Positions 6,545 to 17,034 of a DNA stretch of 38,738 nt are shown one piece after another (the first letter of the stretch is position 1; each line of letters starts with the position of its first letter). A program made the translations under genes and the position numbers. Below the pieces are notes generated by a model that worked only from the letters and a program-made list of their open reading frames with translations, ran no database searches and was not told the origin of the DNA. This DNA is from Cecembia lonarensis LW9 (GTDB lineage: Bacteria; Bacteroidota; Bacteroidia; Cytophagales; Cyclobacteriaceae), in NCBI RefSeq assembly GCF_000298295.1, contig NZ_AMGM01000039.1, positions 1 through 38,738 on the forward strand. Reading direction: 5' to 3'.

Positions 6545-6918
6545 ACAAACAAGATAAAAAGACTGTAATTTTAGGAGCTAGTACCAATCCCATGCGTTAT
6601 GCTTACAGGGCAGCTGAAATGTTTTCTGAAAGGGAAATTCCATTTGTGCCAGTGGGCATTAAAAAGGGGGAGGTATTCGGAGAGGAAATTTTGGATTTGC
6701 GAGAACGACCTTCTATAAGCGGCGTACATACGGTCACCTTATATTTAGGACCCCAAAATCAAAAGGAGTGGTATGATTATATTTTATCACTTCAACCCCA
6801 GCGTATTATTTTTAATCCCGGTACTGAAAATCAAGAGCTTTTTGATCTTGCCAAAGCCAACAATATTGATGCATGCAGGGCATGCAACCTGGTAATGCTC
6901 AGTACTGGTCAATTTTAG
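6541..6918 (+). CDS. CoA-binding domain protein (YccU-like)
   Basis: A 125-residue single-domain protein of the CoA_binding_2 family, a Rossmann fold related to the CoA-binding half of succinyl-CoA ligases. The N-terminal VILGASTNPMRYAYRAAEMF and PVGIKKGEVFGEEI motifs, and the C-terminal IFNPGTEN and ACNLVMLSTGQF motifs, are typical. Its biochemical role is not established for the family. It overlaps the GlsB-like gene by four bases, which indicates translational coupling and a possible link to acyl-CoA metabolism. Its 3' end overlaps the convergent blh gene by four bases. Confidence 0.82.
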   Translation: MNKQDKKTVILGASTNPMRYAYRAAEMFSEREIPFVPVGIKKGEVFGEEILDLRERPSISGVHTVTLYLGPQNQKEWYDYILSLQPQRIIFNPGTENQELFDLAKANNIDACRACNLVMLSTGQF

Positions 6919-7787
6919 TTCTTTTTCGTTTCCAGAAATAAATTCATGTACCAAATGTGTGGTGCTGAAATCAATGATACTAAAATGAAGAAAAGGAGTA
7001 CCAATTCTTCAGGCTCACTTCCCGGATAAAAAATGGCCAGGATAAGCCACATGCCGCCCACACTTGCTGCTGTAAATGGCATCAGCCTTTTGATAAAATT
7101 CTTGAGTTTATTTCTTCCTAGGAACCATTTCAAGGACTGATACTCTTCTGTCATACTTGGAAGAGCATGCCAAAATCCAAAGTATATGATGAAACCCACC
7201 AATAAGGGAAGTTGATAAAGCAGGAAACCAATAATGACCATTTCCAAACTGAAAATGCGCCAATCAGCATAAGAATTTTTTACTAAAAGGATCATGCTCA
7301 ATATGAAGCTGCCTATGATGATTGGCCAGCCAAATCCGGATAGCGGACTTATGTCAACAATGCCTTTGAGGATGATTGCAGTATTGTCAAAATCTCCCCA
7401 AAATATCACACTGAGATAGAATACGCCTGTAATGAGATAGGTTGTTTTCTTTTTGCTTTGTAAATCATTTCCAATAAAATGGCTTTGACCAAAGTGATAG
7501 GCAGACATGAGCAAAAATGCCAATAAAGCTGGAACCGGTAAAAAGATCCAAACTACGAGATACACTACAATGATGGCCAGGTATTTTAAGATAAATTTGA
7601 CCAGACCTTTGTTTGAAATTTTTGGATTCAACAGCAAATGATCTAAGGCCCCATGGGGTATACCAATGGTGAGTAGGATACTTGCAAATAGAACCCATTC
7701 AAAAATTTGATTTCCCTGGAAGAACAAAAGGTAAACGATTGCTATCATCAGCCCTATGGTTTTACCAATTTTTTCAATGTTTCTCAT
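6915..7787 (-). CDS. blh: Brp/Blh beta-carotene 15,15'-dioxygenase
   Basis: A 290-residue integral membrane protein of the Brp/Blh family, which cleaves beta-carotene with oxygen into two retinal molecules, the rhodopsin chromophore. Family histidines that bind the iron are visible: His45 and His50 in GIPHGALDH, His98 and His103 in SAYHFGQSHF, His207 in FGFWHALPS, and His277 in SAPHIWYM. About eight hydrophobic segments are present. It overlaps crtY by 14 bases, so the two are translationally coupled, and it is the last gene of the opsin-crtY-blh cluster. It starts at ATG 7787 inside the end of crtY. Confidence 0.93.
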   Translation of the reverse strand: MRNIEKIGKTIGLMIAIVYLLFFQGNQIFEWVLFASILLTIGIPHGALDHLLLNPKISNKGLVKFILKYLAIIVVYLVVWIFLPVPALLAFLLMSAYHFGQSHFIGNDLQSKKKTTYLITGVFYLSVIFWGDFDNTAIILKGIVDISPLSGFGWPIIIGSFILSMILLVKNSYADWRIFSLEMVIIGFLLYQLPLLVGFIIYFGFWHALPSMTEEYQSLKWFLGRNKLKNFIKRLMPFTAASVGGMWLILAIFYPGSEPEELVLLFFILVSLISAPHIWYMNLFLETKKN

Positions 7788-8940
7788 AATGTATCAGGGA
7801 TTTAATGAAAATAGGGAACTTGAGTTTAATCAGTAAATTAAGCTCTTGAAACAGATTGGTTTCCTCACTAAGAAAGCTCAATACCGCCGGCCCGGAATTA
7901 ACCTGGAAAAGGTTGACAAAAACCGTAGGGAGTGCATTGGGCCACTTTTTGGCAATGTTAAGAAGAATGTTGTCATAGAAGTTGAATCTTCCATTTCTCT
8001 TCCATATCAACTTATTGGTTTCCAAATTGTTTTCTAGCGCGTGGACAATTGATTCACAATGCTTTTGGATGTTATGAAATGTGTATCCTGTGCTGGGCTT
8101 GCTGCAACCGGCAAGAGTGCCTAATCTGATTATATTTTTACTTTGAGGTTTTCCAAATTCAAAAGTTGTCATAGGAATGCTACCGTGCTCACGGAAGGTG
8201 ATTTCATATTCAGATTCTCCCAAGTTCTCAAGAATATAATTTTCCAGTTGTTTTTCCATGACTACCATATCCACGGGATCTGTACTGAATACAGTGTATT
8301 CCAAAAGTGCCTCACTCTCTGAAAAAGGAAGGATATAGAAAAAAGCAGTTTTTGACGTGTTTTGCTCCTCAAAATCCATCATAACTGCTGTGTTCTTATC
8401 GAATTTATCGTTCTGGATTTTGATTTTCCAACCCACAAATATTTGCTTCAATATGATAGGGCTTGAATTAATGTCTTTAGTTTCAGGAATACTGTTAAAT
8501 GCCTTTTCGGCAAAAAAGGTACCGCTTTGCTTTGTTATGGCATTGATGCCTCCATCCTGATGATCCTCTAAAGCAATCACAGTGTCCTTTAAAAAATGAA
8601 TATTGGGGTACTGTTTGATTTTTTCTAAAATCTCCTGATAAAAGTCAGAAGATTTGATATGGAAATACTTCATATTACCCAATGGCTTTCTTACCAATTG
8701 GTTTCCGTTGGAAAGTGCAATGTTTTCCCAGAAAATTAAAGGGGAGTTTTTTGGGTGAATATTGAGGGGTTTTTCAGACCAGTAACACCAGGTCCTGTCA
8801 TTTTCTGTTTTGTCAGAACTGTCAATGACTAGAATGTTTTTTTCTTTGAGTTCACTATTTAAAATGTGATAAAGTAAACTCATGCCCGCGCAACCGAATC
8901 CAGTGACTATGTAATCATAAGTGGAAATTGGCGTTTGCAT
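7774..8940 (-). CDS. crtY: Lycopene beta-cyclase, CrtY type
   Basis: A 388-residue FAD-linked lycopene cyclase that closes both ends of lycopene to give beta-carotene, the substrate of Blh. The N-terminal dinucleotide motif is GFGCAG at residues 14-19. Other family marks are NDRTWCYW near 48, MMDFEEQ near 188, ILPFSESEALLEYT near 206, and GCSKPSTGYTF near 280. The open frame also has a TTG two codons upstream, but the ATG at 8940 is the better start. It lies downstream of the rhodopsin gene, separated by an intrinsic terminator, and overlaps blh. The earlier carotenoid genes (crtE, crtB, crtI) are not in the window. Confidence 0.9.
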   Translation of the reverse strand: MQTPISTYDYIVTGFGCAGMSLLYHILNSELKEKNILVIDSSDKTENDRTWCYWSEKPLNIHPKNSPLIFWENIALSNGNQLVRKPLGNMKYFHIKSSDFYQEILEKIKQYPNIHFLKDTVIALEDHQDGGINAITKQSGTFFAEKAFNSIPETKDINSSPIILKQIFVGWKIKIQNDKFDKNTAVMMDFEEQNTSKTAFFYILPFSESEALLEYTVFSTDPVDMVVMEKQLENYILENLGESEYEITFREHGSIPMTTFEFGKPQSKNIIRLGTLAGCSKPSTGYTFHNIQKHCESIVHALENNLETNKLIWKRNGRFNFYDNILLNIAKKWPNALPTVFVNLFQVNSGPAVLSFLSEETNLFQELNLLIKLKFPIFIKSLIHYEKH

Positions 8941-8987
8941 GGTCAAATTTGGCTAGGTTTGGGTGGGTGTTTTTTAACAACAAACAA

Positions 8988-9022
8988 GTAAAAAGAAGCT
9001 GCCCCGAAGGTCGGGACAGCTT
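8988..9022 (-). terminator. Intrinsic terminator between rhodopsin and crtY
   Basis: On the minus strand the arm AAGCTGTCCCGA pairs with TCGGGGCAGCTT around a 3-base loop. All positions pair, one as a G-U wobble, and CTTTTTAC follows. The hairpin begins 11 bases after the rhodopsin stop codon. The wobble pairs only in the minus-strand RNA, which agrees with its use by the opsin transcript. It should limit read-through into crtY-blh. Confidence 0.88.
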
Positions 9023-9032
9023 ACTTGAACAA

Positions 9033-9785
9033 TTAAGCTGCAACTGCTTTTCTGCTCTTAGCGGTTTCAGCGATGGCTACAGAATAGATCACCAAACCAA
9101 AACCAATTTTATTGATGGCATCAGCCAAGTTGTAGAACAAATCTATGCTACTCACTTCAAATACACCGGATAGCAGGTTGCCTGGCAATACCATGTAACC
9201 GATTGGATAGATTGACCATCCTAAAGTGATGAAGATTTTCAACAAGAACATGGCACGGGCCAATTCTGGGCTGTTGGAAGTTTTAGTCAATTTAGCTACG
9301 TCTCCTGCAAACACTTCATATACGATGTATAAGTAACCGATGGTAGAAACTACACCCCAGAAGATGTTGCTATCGATTCCGGAAGTCTCACCAATATAAC
9401 CAGTTAACAACATCAATAGAGAGGCAACGATTAATTTGAATAGGGTGCTACCTTTGGCTCCGAAAGGCTTTGTCAATAGATAGAACTCCACACACATCAA
9501 AGGTACAGTCAACGTCCAATCCACATACCTGAAAGCTGTTGGACTGGTGCCAGTCTCGAGGTAAAAGTCCCTCATGTAATAGTAGTGTACTGCAGCAATA
9601 CCCGTGATCAAACCGGATACCAAAAGGGAAGTTTTCCACTTTCCATCCACTGAACTTCTTTCTACGAAAAAGAATACGGCGGAAGCAAACATAGCCATGT
9701 ACCCAATGAAGAAGGTAATGGCGATTGGGTCGCTATTGATGATCTTATCAAGACCTACCAAATCTGCGGTTAAAATGGTGTTCAT
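9033..9785 (-). CDS. Proton-pumping microbial rhodopsin (proteorhodopsin type)
   Basis: A 250-residue seven-helix retinal protein that pumps protons out of the cell in light. Lys226 in DAINK forms the Schiff base, with Asp222 as counter-ion partner. In helix C, RYVDWTLTVPLMCVE gives Asp89 (acceptor), Thr93 and Glu100 (donor), the DTE triad of proton pumps. His67 matches the proteorhodopsin histidine that pairs with the acceptor. Met97 is at the spectral tuning site, which favours green light. In helix E, FWGVVST places Gly144 at the position of bacteriorhodopsin Trp138 and xanthorhodopsin Gly156, leaving room for a carotenoid antenna. It is followed by its own terminator, then crtY and blh. 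A palindrome lies about 100 bases upstream. Sodium (NDQ) and chloride (NTQ) pumps are excluded by the motif. Confidence 0.96.
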   Translation of the reverse strand: MNTILTADLVGLDKIINSDPIAITFFIGYMAMFASAVFFFVERSSVDGKWKTSLLVSGLITGIAAVHYYYMRDFYLETGTSPTAFRYVDWTLTVPLMCVEFYLLTKPFGAKGSTLFKLIVASLLMLLTGYIGETSGIDSNIFWGVVSTIGYLYIVYEVFAGDVAKLTKTSNSPELARAMFLLKIFITLGWSIYPIGYMVLPGNLLSGVFEVSSIDLFYNLADAINKIGFGLVIYSVAIAETAKSRKAVAA

Positions 9786-12123
<2,338 letters not shown>

Positions 12124-12140
12124 TAATTTACCGAAAATGG

Positions 12141-12168
12141 AAAAAGGGGCCTAGCGCCCCTTTTTTTT
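12141..12168 (+). terminator. Intrinsic terminator of gyrB
   Basis: AAAAAGGGGC and GCCCCTTTTT form a perfect 10-bp stem around the loop CTAGC, followed by further T residues (eight T in all at 12161-12168). It starts 18 bases after the gyrB stop codon. Confidence 0.93.
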
Positions 12169-12216
12169 ATATTAAATTGTTAAACTTAAGATTATTAATA
12201 CAAAACGGGAGATTGT

Positions 12217-12224
12217 TAGATTTG
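12217..12224 (+). promoter_or_regulatory. Bacteroidota -7 box (TAGATTTG) of ppk1
   Basis: TAGATTTG is an exact TAnnTTTG match 17 bases before the ppk1 ATG and downstream of the gyrB terminator. The -33 region has no clear TTG at the usual distance. The leader would be about ten bases. Confidence 0.55.
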
Positions 12225-12241
12225 TATAAATTCTAGAACCT

Positions 12242-14362
12242 ATGAGAGTAGCATCAACAGATAAATTCAACAATATCATTGAAAGCAGTGACTTGGTCAG
12301 CCGTGACCTCAGTTGGTTGAAATTCAATGAAAGGGTGTTGGATCAGTCAAAGAAAGACCGTAGGTCAATTTTTGAAAAGTTGAAGTTTTTGGCAATCACG
12401 GCCTCAAACCTGGATGAATTTTTTATGATTCGAGTGGGCTCTTTATACAATTATCTCGATTATGAAAAAGAGCGGGTAGATTACTCTGGATTAAGGGAGG
12501 AACCATTTAAAATGAAATTGATGCTGGAATGCCAGCACTTTCACAAGAGGCAGCAGGAACATTTCCTGAAAAACTTGCTTCCCAACATGTCGGAAAGTGG
12601 ATTTATATTGAGTAATGTCAAAAATCTCGATGCAGATGAGCGGGATTATATCAAGTCCTATTTTATGAAGGCTGTATATCCAATGCTTACACCGATGGTG
12701 TTTGACGGGTACCGCACTTTCCCGATTTTGATGAATAAATTATTGATTTTTGGGGTGGTTACCTTGGCTCCTGGGGATAAAAAAGAAAACAGAAAACTGT
12801 CCTTTGTTCAAATTCCGGCCAATATTCCCCGTTTTTTTGAAGTTGAACGAGAGGATATGGTAGTTTACATCCCTATAGAAGAGGTTATCAGAGAAAACAT
12901 TGTCTCCCTTTTCCGAAATGTGAATATAGAATCCATAAACCTTTTCAGGATTACCAGGAATGGGGATTTCACATTGGAAGAAAGTGAAGACATGGATGCC
13001 AACTTCCTGGAGGAGGTAAAGCGAAAACTTAATGAAAGGAAAACGGGCCGGGTAGTTCGCATAGAGATAGAAGAGGGATACAGTAAATGGATGATCAATC
13101 TTCTAAAGGAGCGTTGGAACATTCAGGACGATAGTATTTTTAAGGTAGAAAGATCCAGTATGCTGGATTTCACGGGCTTATGGCAGGTAATCGGCAATAG
13201 GAGATTTAAGGATAAATTGCCGCAGATGCCTTCACCTGTACCACCCATATCTTATCCTCAGGAGGGTACAGAGGATATATTCCATGTGCTCAAAAACAGA
13301 GATATTTTACTCCATCATCCCTATAATAACATTGACCCGATCTTGGACCTCATCGAAAAAGCAGCCGATGATCCTACCGTGATGGCCATTAAAATGACCA
13401 TCTATAGGCTGGCCAAAGATTCCAGGATTACCAAAGCCCTCTTGAGGGCGGCAGAAAATGGTAAGCACGTTTCGGTATTATTTGAAGTTAAGGCGCGTTT
13501 TGATGAGGAAAACAACATCCGTGAAGCTAAGAAATTACAGAAAGCAGGTTGTTTTGTCATATATGGTATCAGTAATCTGAAGACCCATACCAAGCTCATG
13601 TTAATTGTCAAAAAGGATGATAATTTCGTTACCCGTTTTGTTCATTTGGGCTCTGGCAATTATAATGAAGATACTTCACGTCTGTATACCGATATAGGTC
13701 TGCTAACTACCAATGAAGTGTTGGCCAATGACGTATCAGAATTCTTTAATGTTATCACAGGACATTCCATGCCTACCGTGTACCAAAACCTGATTACCGC
13801 CCCAAGGGATATGAGGAATCAATTGATAGAATTTATCGAACAGGAAGCAGAAAATGCCCGTAATGGGCTGCCGGCGGGTATTTTTATCAAAGTAAATTCT
13901 TTGGAGGATTCAGAAATCATATATGCCCTGTACAGGGCATCTCAGTCAGGGGTCCCGGTCAAGCTGATTATTAGGGGGATTTGCTGTCTCAGACCGGGGA
14001 GGGTAGGATTGAGTGAAAATATAGAGGTGATTTCCTTGGTGGGAGATTTCTTAGAGCATTCGAGGATATACCATTTCCATAACAATGGCAATACCAGAAC
14101 TTATGCAGGTTCCGCGGATATGATGGTCAGGAGTTTTGATAAGAGACTGGAATCTTTATTCCGGATTGAGGACAATTTATTGGAAAAGCAATTGATGAAT
14201 ATTCTGGCTTTTAATTTAAGGGACAATGTCAATGCGTACAGGATGCTGGAGGATGGATCTTATGTCCTTAAGCTACCTCAGGCGGATGAAGAAGAATTTA
14301 ATGTGCACAAAGCATTCTTTGATGTTACCACAGATCAGGTTATGGATGTCAGGTTGATTTGA
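12242..14362 (+). CDS. ppk1: Polyphosphate kinase 1
   Basis: A 706-residue polyphosphate kinase that reversibly moves the terminal phosphate of ATP onto polyphosphate through a phosphohistidine. The N-terminal domain shows RDLSWLKFNERVLDQ and ITASNLDEFFMIRVGS. The two phospholipase-D-like C-terminal domains show His449 in KTHTKLML (the family's autophosphorylated histidine), His468 in VHLGSGNYNED, and His606 in FLEHSR. Length and motifs are those of the normal enzyme. It has its own -7 box after the gyrB terminator. Its last 14 bases overlap the convergent Ppx/GppA gene, so the two ends can form antisense RNA. Confidence 0.96.
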   Translation: MRVASTDKFNNIIESSDLVSRDLSWLKFNERVLDQSKKDRRSIFEKLKFLAITASNLDEFFMIRVGSLYNYLDYEKERVDYSGLREEPFKMKLMLECQHFHKRQQEHFLKNLLPNMSESGFILSNVKNLDADERDYIKSYFMKAVYPMLTPMVFDGYRTFPILMNKLLIFGVVTLAPGDKKENRKLSFVQIPANIPRFFEVEREDMVVYIPIEEVIRENIVSLFRNVNIESINLFRITRNGDFTLEESEDMDANFLEEVKRKLNERKTGRVVRIEIEEGYSKWMINLLKERWNIQDDSIFKVERSSMLDFTGLWQVIGNRRFKDKLPQMPSPVPPISYPQEGTEDIFHVLKNRDILLHHPYNNIDPILDLIEKAADDPTVMAIKMTIYRLAKDSRITKALLRAAENGKHVSVLFEVKARFDEENNIREAKKLQKAGCFVIYGISNLKTHTKLMLIVKKDDNFVTRFVHLGSGNYNEDTSRLYTDIGLLTTNEVLANDVSEFFNVITGHSMPTVYQNLITAPRDMRNQLIEFIEQEAENARNGLPAGIFIKVNSLEDSEIIYALYRASQSGVPVKLIIRGICCLRPGRVGLSENIEVISLVGDFLEHSRIYHFHNNGNTRTYAGSADMMVRSFDKRLESLFRIEDNLLEKQLMNILAFNLRDNVNAYRMLEDGSYVLKLPQADEEEFNVHKAFFDVTTDQVMDVRLI

Positions 14363-15248
14363 TTTTTTTATTCTTGTTTTTTTTATACAAGACCTGCATG
14401 AGGCCATCTTTAAGGCCCACATCAGGGACTATCATTTTTGTTGAATTGGCTGCTGTCATTGCTGCCAGGTAAATTTTGGATGCCGGTATGATGACATCTG
14501 CCCTGTCCGGGTTGAGGTTAAGTTTATTGATCCGCTCTTCATAACTAAAGGATTCCAGGTATTCCTGAATTTCTTTGATTTTATCCAACTGTATAAAAGT
14601 TTTGTTTTTTCTGGGATTGCTGAGTTCAAAGATTTTACTGATATTTCCACCTGTTCCTATGCAGGTGATTTTTTCCCTTTTGCCGATGTGTTCTTCAATA
14701 AATACACCCATGCTTTTCCAAACGGAAAGGGGTATCTTATCTTCAAGTGCTCTTACTGATCCTATTTTAAAAGATTTCGAGGCAATTTTTTGTTTTTTGG
14801 AGTAAATGTTCAATTCAGTACTCCCTCCGCCTACATCGACATGCAAATAGGATTTTTCATCAATATGCGCCCATAAAGCCAAATTGATCAGTTCCGCTTC
14901 CAGGTTGCCGTCAATGATCTGGATCTTCAGTCCGATATCCTCTTTTACCTCCTCTACAATCTCCTTTCCGTTTTCGGATTCCCTCATGGCTGAGGTAGCA
15001 CAAACCATGTAATCATCCACTTCATAAAGGTCTATCAGCAGTTTAAAAGCCTTCATCAGTTTGATGAATTTTCTCTTATTCTTATCTGATATCCTTCGTG
15101 TATGAAATACGTCCATGCCCAGACGAAGGGGGAAACGCAAATATTCCAGTTTTTTAAAGTTGATCTCTCCCTCATTATGGGTCACTGTGGTGATCTGTAG
15201 GCGAATGGCGTTGGATCCTATATCTACGGCTGCTAATCTCAAAATCAA
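14349..15248 (-). CDS. Ppx/GppA-family phosphatase
   Basis: A 299-residue ASKHA-fold phosphatase related to exopolyphosphatase (Ppx) and pppGpp phosphohydrolase (GppA). The phosphate-1 loop AAVDIGSNAIRLQI is at residues 6-19, VDVGGGSTEL near 137, and CIGTGGNISKI near 196. It has only the two-lobed core; the C-terminal HD-like domain of the long E. coli Ppx is absent, as in other short Ppx proteins. The frame has no ATG near the start; TTG at 15248 or two codons later would initiate. Facing ppk1 tail to tail with a 14-base overlap, it plausibly breaks down the polymer that Ppk1 makes. (p)ppGpp is an alternative substrate. Confidence 0.88.
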   Translation of the reverse strand: MILRLAAVDIGSNAIRLQITTVTHNEGEINFKKLEYLRFPLRLGMDVFHTRRISDKNKRKFIKLMKAFKLLIDLYEVDDYMVCATSAMRESENGKEIVEEVKEDIGLKIQIIDGNLEAELINLALWAHIDEKSYLHVDVGGGSTELNIYSKKQKIASKSFKIGSVRALEDKIPLSVWKSMGVFIEEHIGKREKITCIGTGGNISKIFELSNPRKNKTFIQLDKIKEIQEYLESFSYEERINKLNLNPDRADVIIPASKIYLAAMTAANSTKMIVPDVGLKDGLMQVLYKKNKNKKIKST

Positions 15249-15300
15249 TCTTTCTTGGTGAACAACAATTTAACCAATAATTTAAATTTAAGTTAGGGTT

Positions 15301-15510
15301 TTACTTCTTTCTTCCGGCGAATAGCAATATCACGCCAGCCGCAATACTGATACCTCCTGCATAGCTTGGCCAGGTCAGTTCATGGTCTTTGGTTTGGTTT
15401 ACCTCAATAGGACCTATGTCCACAAGATTTTCTTCTGTCTGTACGCTGATTCCTGGGATAAAAAACATGGCAATCCCTAATACGATCAAAATAATTCCTA
15501 AAGTTTTCAT
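15301..15510 (-). CDS. Small two-helix membrane protein (DUF3185-like)
   Basis: A 69-residue protein with two hydrophobic helices, LGIILIVLGIAMFFI near the N-terminus and AGGISIAAGVILLFAG near the C-terminus, ending in basic RKK. The 25-residue loop between them contains ENLVDIGPIEVNQTKDHE and a WPSYAGG motif. The pattern resembles the small DUF3185-type membrane proteins common in this phylum. Function is unknown. It lies 52 bases upstream of the Ppx/GppA gene in the same direction, so the two may be co-transcribed. Confidence 0.72.
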   Translation of the reverse strand: MKTLGIILIVLGIAMFFIPGISVQTEENLVDIGPIEVNQTKDHELTWPSYAGGISIAAGVILLFAGRKK

Positions 15511-15554
15511 AGCTTTTTTAGCTAAAATATAGCAATAACTTTACCAAAGATTGC

Positions 15555-16535
15555 TTAAGTTCTTTTTTCTGCCCTGTACTTCTGTAGCGAAAGTCCAATG
15601 CTGATGGTCAAAATGCCAAAAACCACGGCCAGGGAAACAGGGGAGGGCAGATGGTAGACTGTGGATAAAATCATCTTGAAACCTATGAAACCCAAGATAA
15701 ATGAAAGGCCATGTTGCAGGTAGTGGAACATGGCGAAGCTATTGGCCAAAAGGAAATACAAGGCCCGCAGGCCAAGGATGGCAAAGATATTGGAGGTGTA
15801 GAGAATAATTGGATCCTGAGAAATGGCAAAAATGGCAGGAATGGAATCCACCGCAAAAATCAGATCGGTAAACTCTATGACTGCTACGACGATCAAAAGT
15901 TGGGTAGCAAATCTTTTACCATTGATTCTGACAAAGAATTTACCCTCATGGTACCGGGGATCGACCGGGAAGAGTTTTTTGACCAGTTTGATCCCAAGGG
16001 TATTTGAAAAGTCCCTTTCATTTTCCTCTTCATCGCCATGCCAGGATTTATAACCAGCATACATGAGGAAAATTCCAAAGATAGTCAGAATGATATTGAA
16101 CCGGAAGTCCAGTCCCAGCCAGGAAAATTCGGGTAAATAGGTTTTATTGATCAGGGTTACCCCTGCAAGGATAAAAATCGCCCGGAATATTATAGCACCT
16201 AAGATGCCGTAAAAAAGGACTTTATGCTGGTATTTGTCGGGAACTTTAAAAAAACGGAAAATGAGAATAAAAACGAAAAGATTGTCCACACTGAGTGCTT
16301 TTTCTATCAAAAAAGCCGAATAATACTGGGAAGCTTTTTCTATCCCAAAATCCAAATAAATATATCCGCCAAATAATAAACCGAGTCCTATCCAAAGCAA
16401 AGACCAATTGAAGGCTTCTCTGGTAGAAACCTTGTGCGGTTCTTTGTTAAAAACATATAAATCCAAGGCCAAAAGTCCTAATACGACAATGCCAAAGGCA
16501 ATCAGCACATAGCCTTCTTCTTCGAAATAATTCAA
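15555..16535 (-). CDS. TerC/Alx-family membrane protein
   Basis: A 326-residue integral membrane protein of the TerC/Alx family, with about nine hydrophobic helices. Family acidic motifs are visible: EKALSVDNLFVFILIF near residue 83, and EFTDLIFAVDSIPAIFAIS near 222. Members of the family are linked to manganese export and alkaline or tellurite stress; which one applies here is unknown. The first usable codon is a TTG at 16535, and there is no in-frame ATG before the first helix. No yybP-ykoY riboswitch could fit in the 53 bases to the upstream DUF202 gene, with which it probably shares a transcript. Confidence 0.87.
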   Translation of the reverse strand: MNYFEEEGYVLIAFGIVVLGLLALDLYVFNKEPHKVSTREAFNWSLLWIGLGLLFGGYIYLDFGIEKASQYYSAFLIEKALSVDNLFVFILIFRFFKVPDKYQHKVLFYGILGAIIFRAIFILAGVTLINKTYLPEFSWLGLDFRFNIILTIFGIFLMYAGYKSWHGDEEENERDFSNTLGIKLVKKLFPVDPRYHEGKFFVRINGKRFATQLLIVVAVIEFTDLIFAVDSIPAIFAISQDPIILYTSNIFAILGLRALYFLLANSFAMFHYLQHGLSFILGFIGFKMILSTVYHLPSPVSLAVVFGILTISIGLSLQKYRAEKRT

Positions 16536-16588
16536 GGGTTGGTCTTTATAGGGTTAGCATTGATAGGGGCAGGCTATTTTCAGCCTAA

Positions 16589-16864
16589 TTACATTTTTTG
16601 GTAGTAATGCTTTTTTAGTTTCCTTTTTACTTTGAAGTAATTGAAAAAACCTAATAGCAACATGCCTAAACTCAAAGCAAAAGCGAGGTAGCCAAGATCT
16701 CTAACATGTTCGAGGGCATTGACCTCCATCAAAGCTGTTCCACTGACCAAAAAGTAGAGGGAAGTCCTGATATAGGAAAGCAGGGTGCGGTCATTGGCAA
16801 GGTAGGTTCTTTGTCTGGCCAGATAATCCCTTACAATCAGTTCATTTTCACTTAAATTTTCCAT
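16589..16864 (-). CDS. DUF202-family small membrane protein
   Basis: A 91-residue protein with the DUF202 signature RDYLARQRTYLANDRTLLSY, followed by two or three hydrophobic segments and a basic end (KRKLKKHYYQKM). Related YidH-type proteins are inner membrane proteins of unknown role. It starts at ATG 16864 and is preceded by an exact -7 box. TerC follows in the same direction. Confidence 0.82.
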   Translation of the reverse strand: MENLSENELIVRDYLARQRTYLANDRTLLSYIRTSLYFLVSGTALMEVNALEHVRDLGYLAFALSLGMLLLGFFNYFKVKRKLKKHYYQKM

Positions 16865-16885
16865 CTATGTAAGCTTGATTTTTGA

Positions 16886-16893
16886 CAAAAGTA
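16886..16893 (-). promoter_or_regulatory. Bacteroidota -7 box (TACTTTTG) of the DUF202-terC unit
   Basis: TACTTTTG on the minus strand exactly matches TAnnTTTG, 21 bases before the DUF202 start codon. A CAA (minus-strand TTG) at 16906-16908 is only 12 bases away, too close for a typical -33 element. Confidence 0.5.
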
Positions 16894-16961
16894 CAAATCT
16901 CTGATCAATTGATTCCACCTTAGGGGATACTTAAGTTAATTTTATGAAATTCTTCTGCAAA

Positions 16962-16994
16962 TTGGTTTTAAATGCTCCTCTTTATTTACTTTTG
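16962..16994 (+). promoter_or_regulatory. Bacteroidota-type promoter of the dCMP deaminase gene
   Basis: TTG at 16962-16964 and TACTTTTG at 16987-16994 are separated by 22 bases, within the range for this phylum. The -7 box is exact and lies about 40 bases before the ATG at 17035. It supports the downstream ATG rather than the longer open frame, whose first codons (from 16972) would lie inside the promoter. Confidence 0.65.
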
Positions 16995-17034
16995 GTCCTT
17001 GAGCATAAAATACACCAAGGAAAAATTCAGTTCC

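Noticed and set aside
9033-9785. Sodium- or chloride-pumping rhodopsin
   Set aside because: The helix C triad is Asp-Thr-Glu, not NDQ or NTQ.
16571-16586. Hairpin AGGCT-ATTTTC-AGCCT as a terminator
   Set aside because: Only five base pairs and no U tract on the minus strand.
16536-16588. yybP-ykoY manganese riboswitch in front of TerC
   Set aside because: Only 53 bases separate it from the DUF202 gene and none of the conserved structure is seen.
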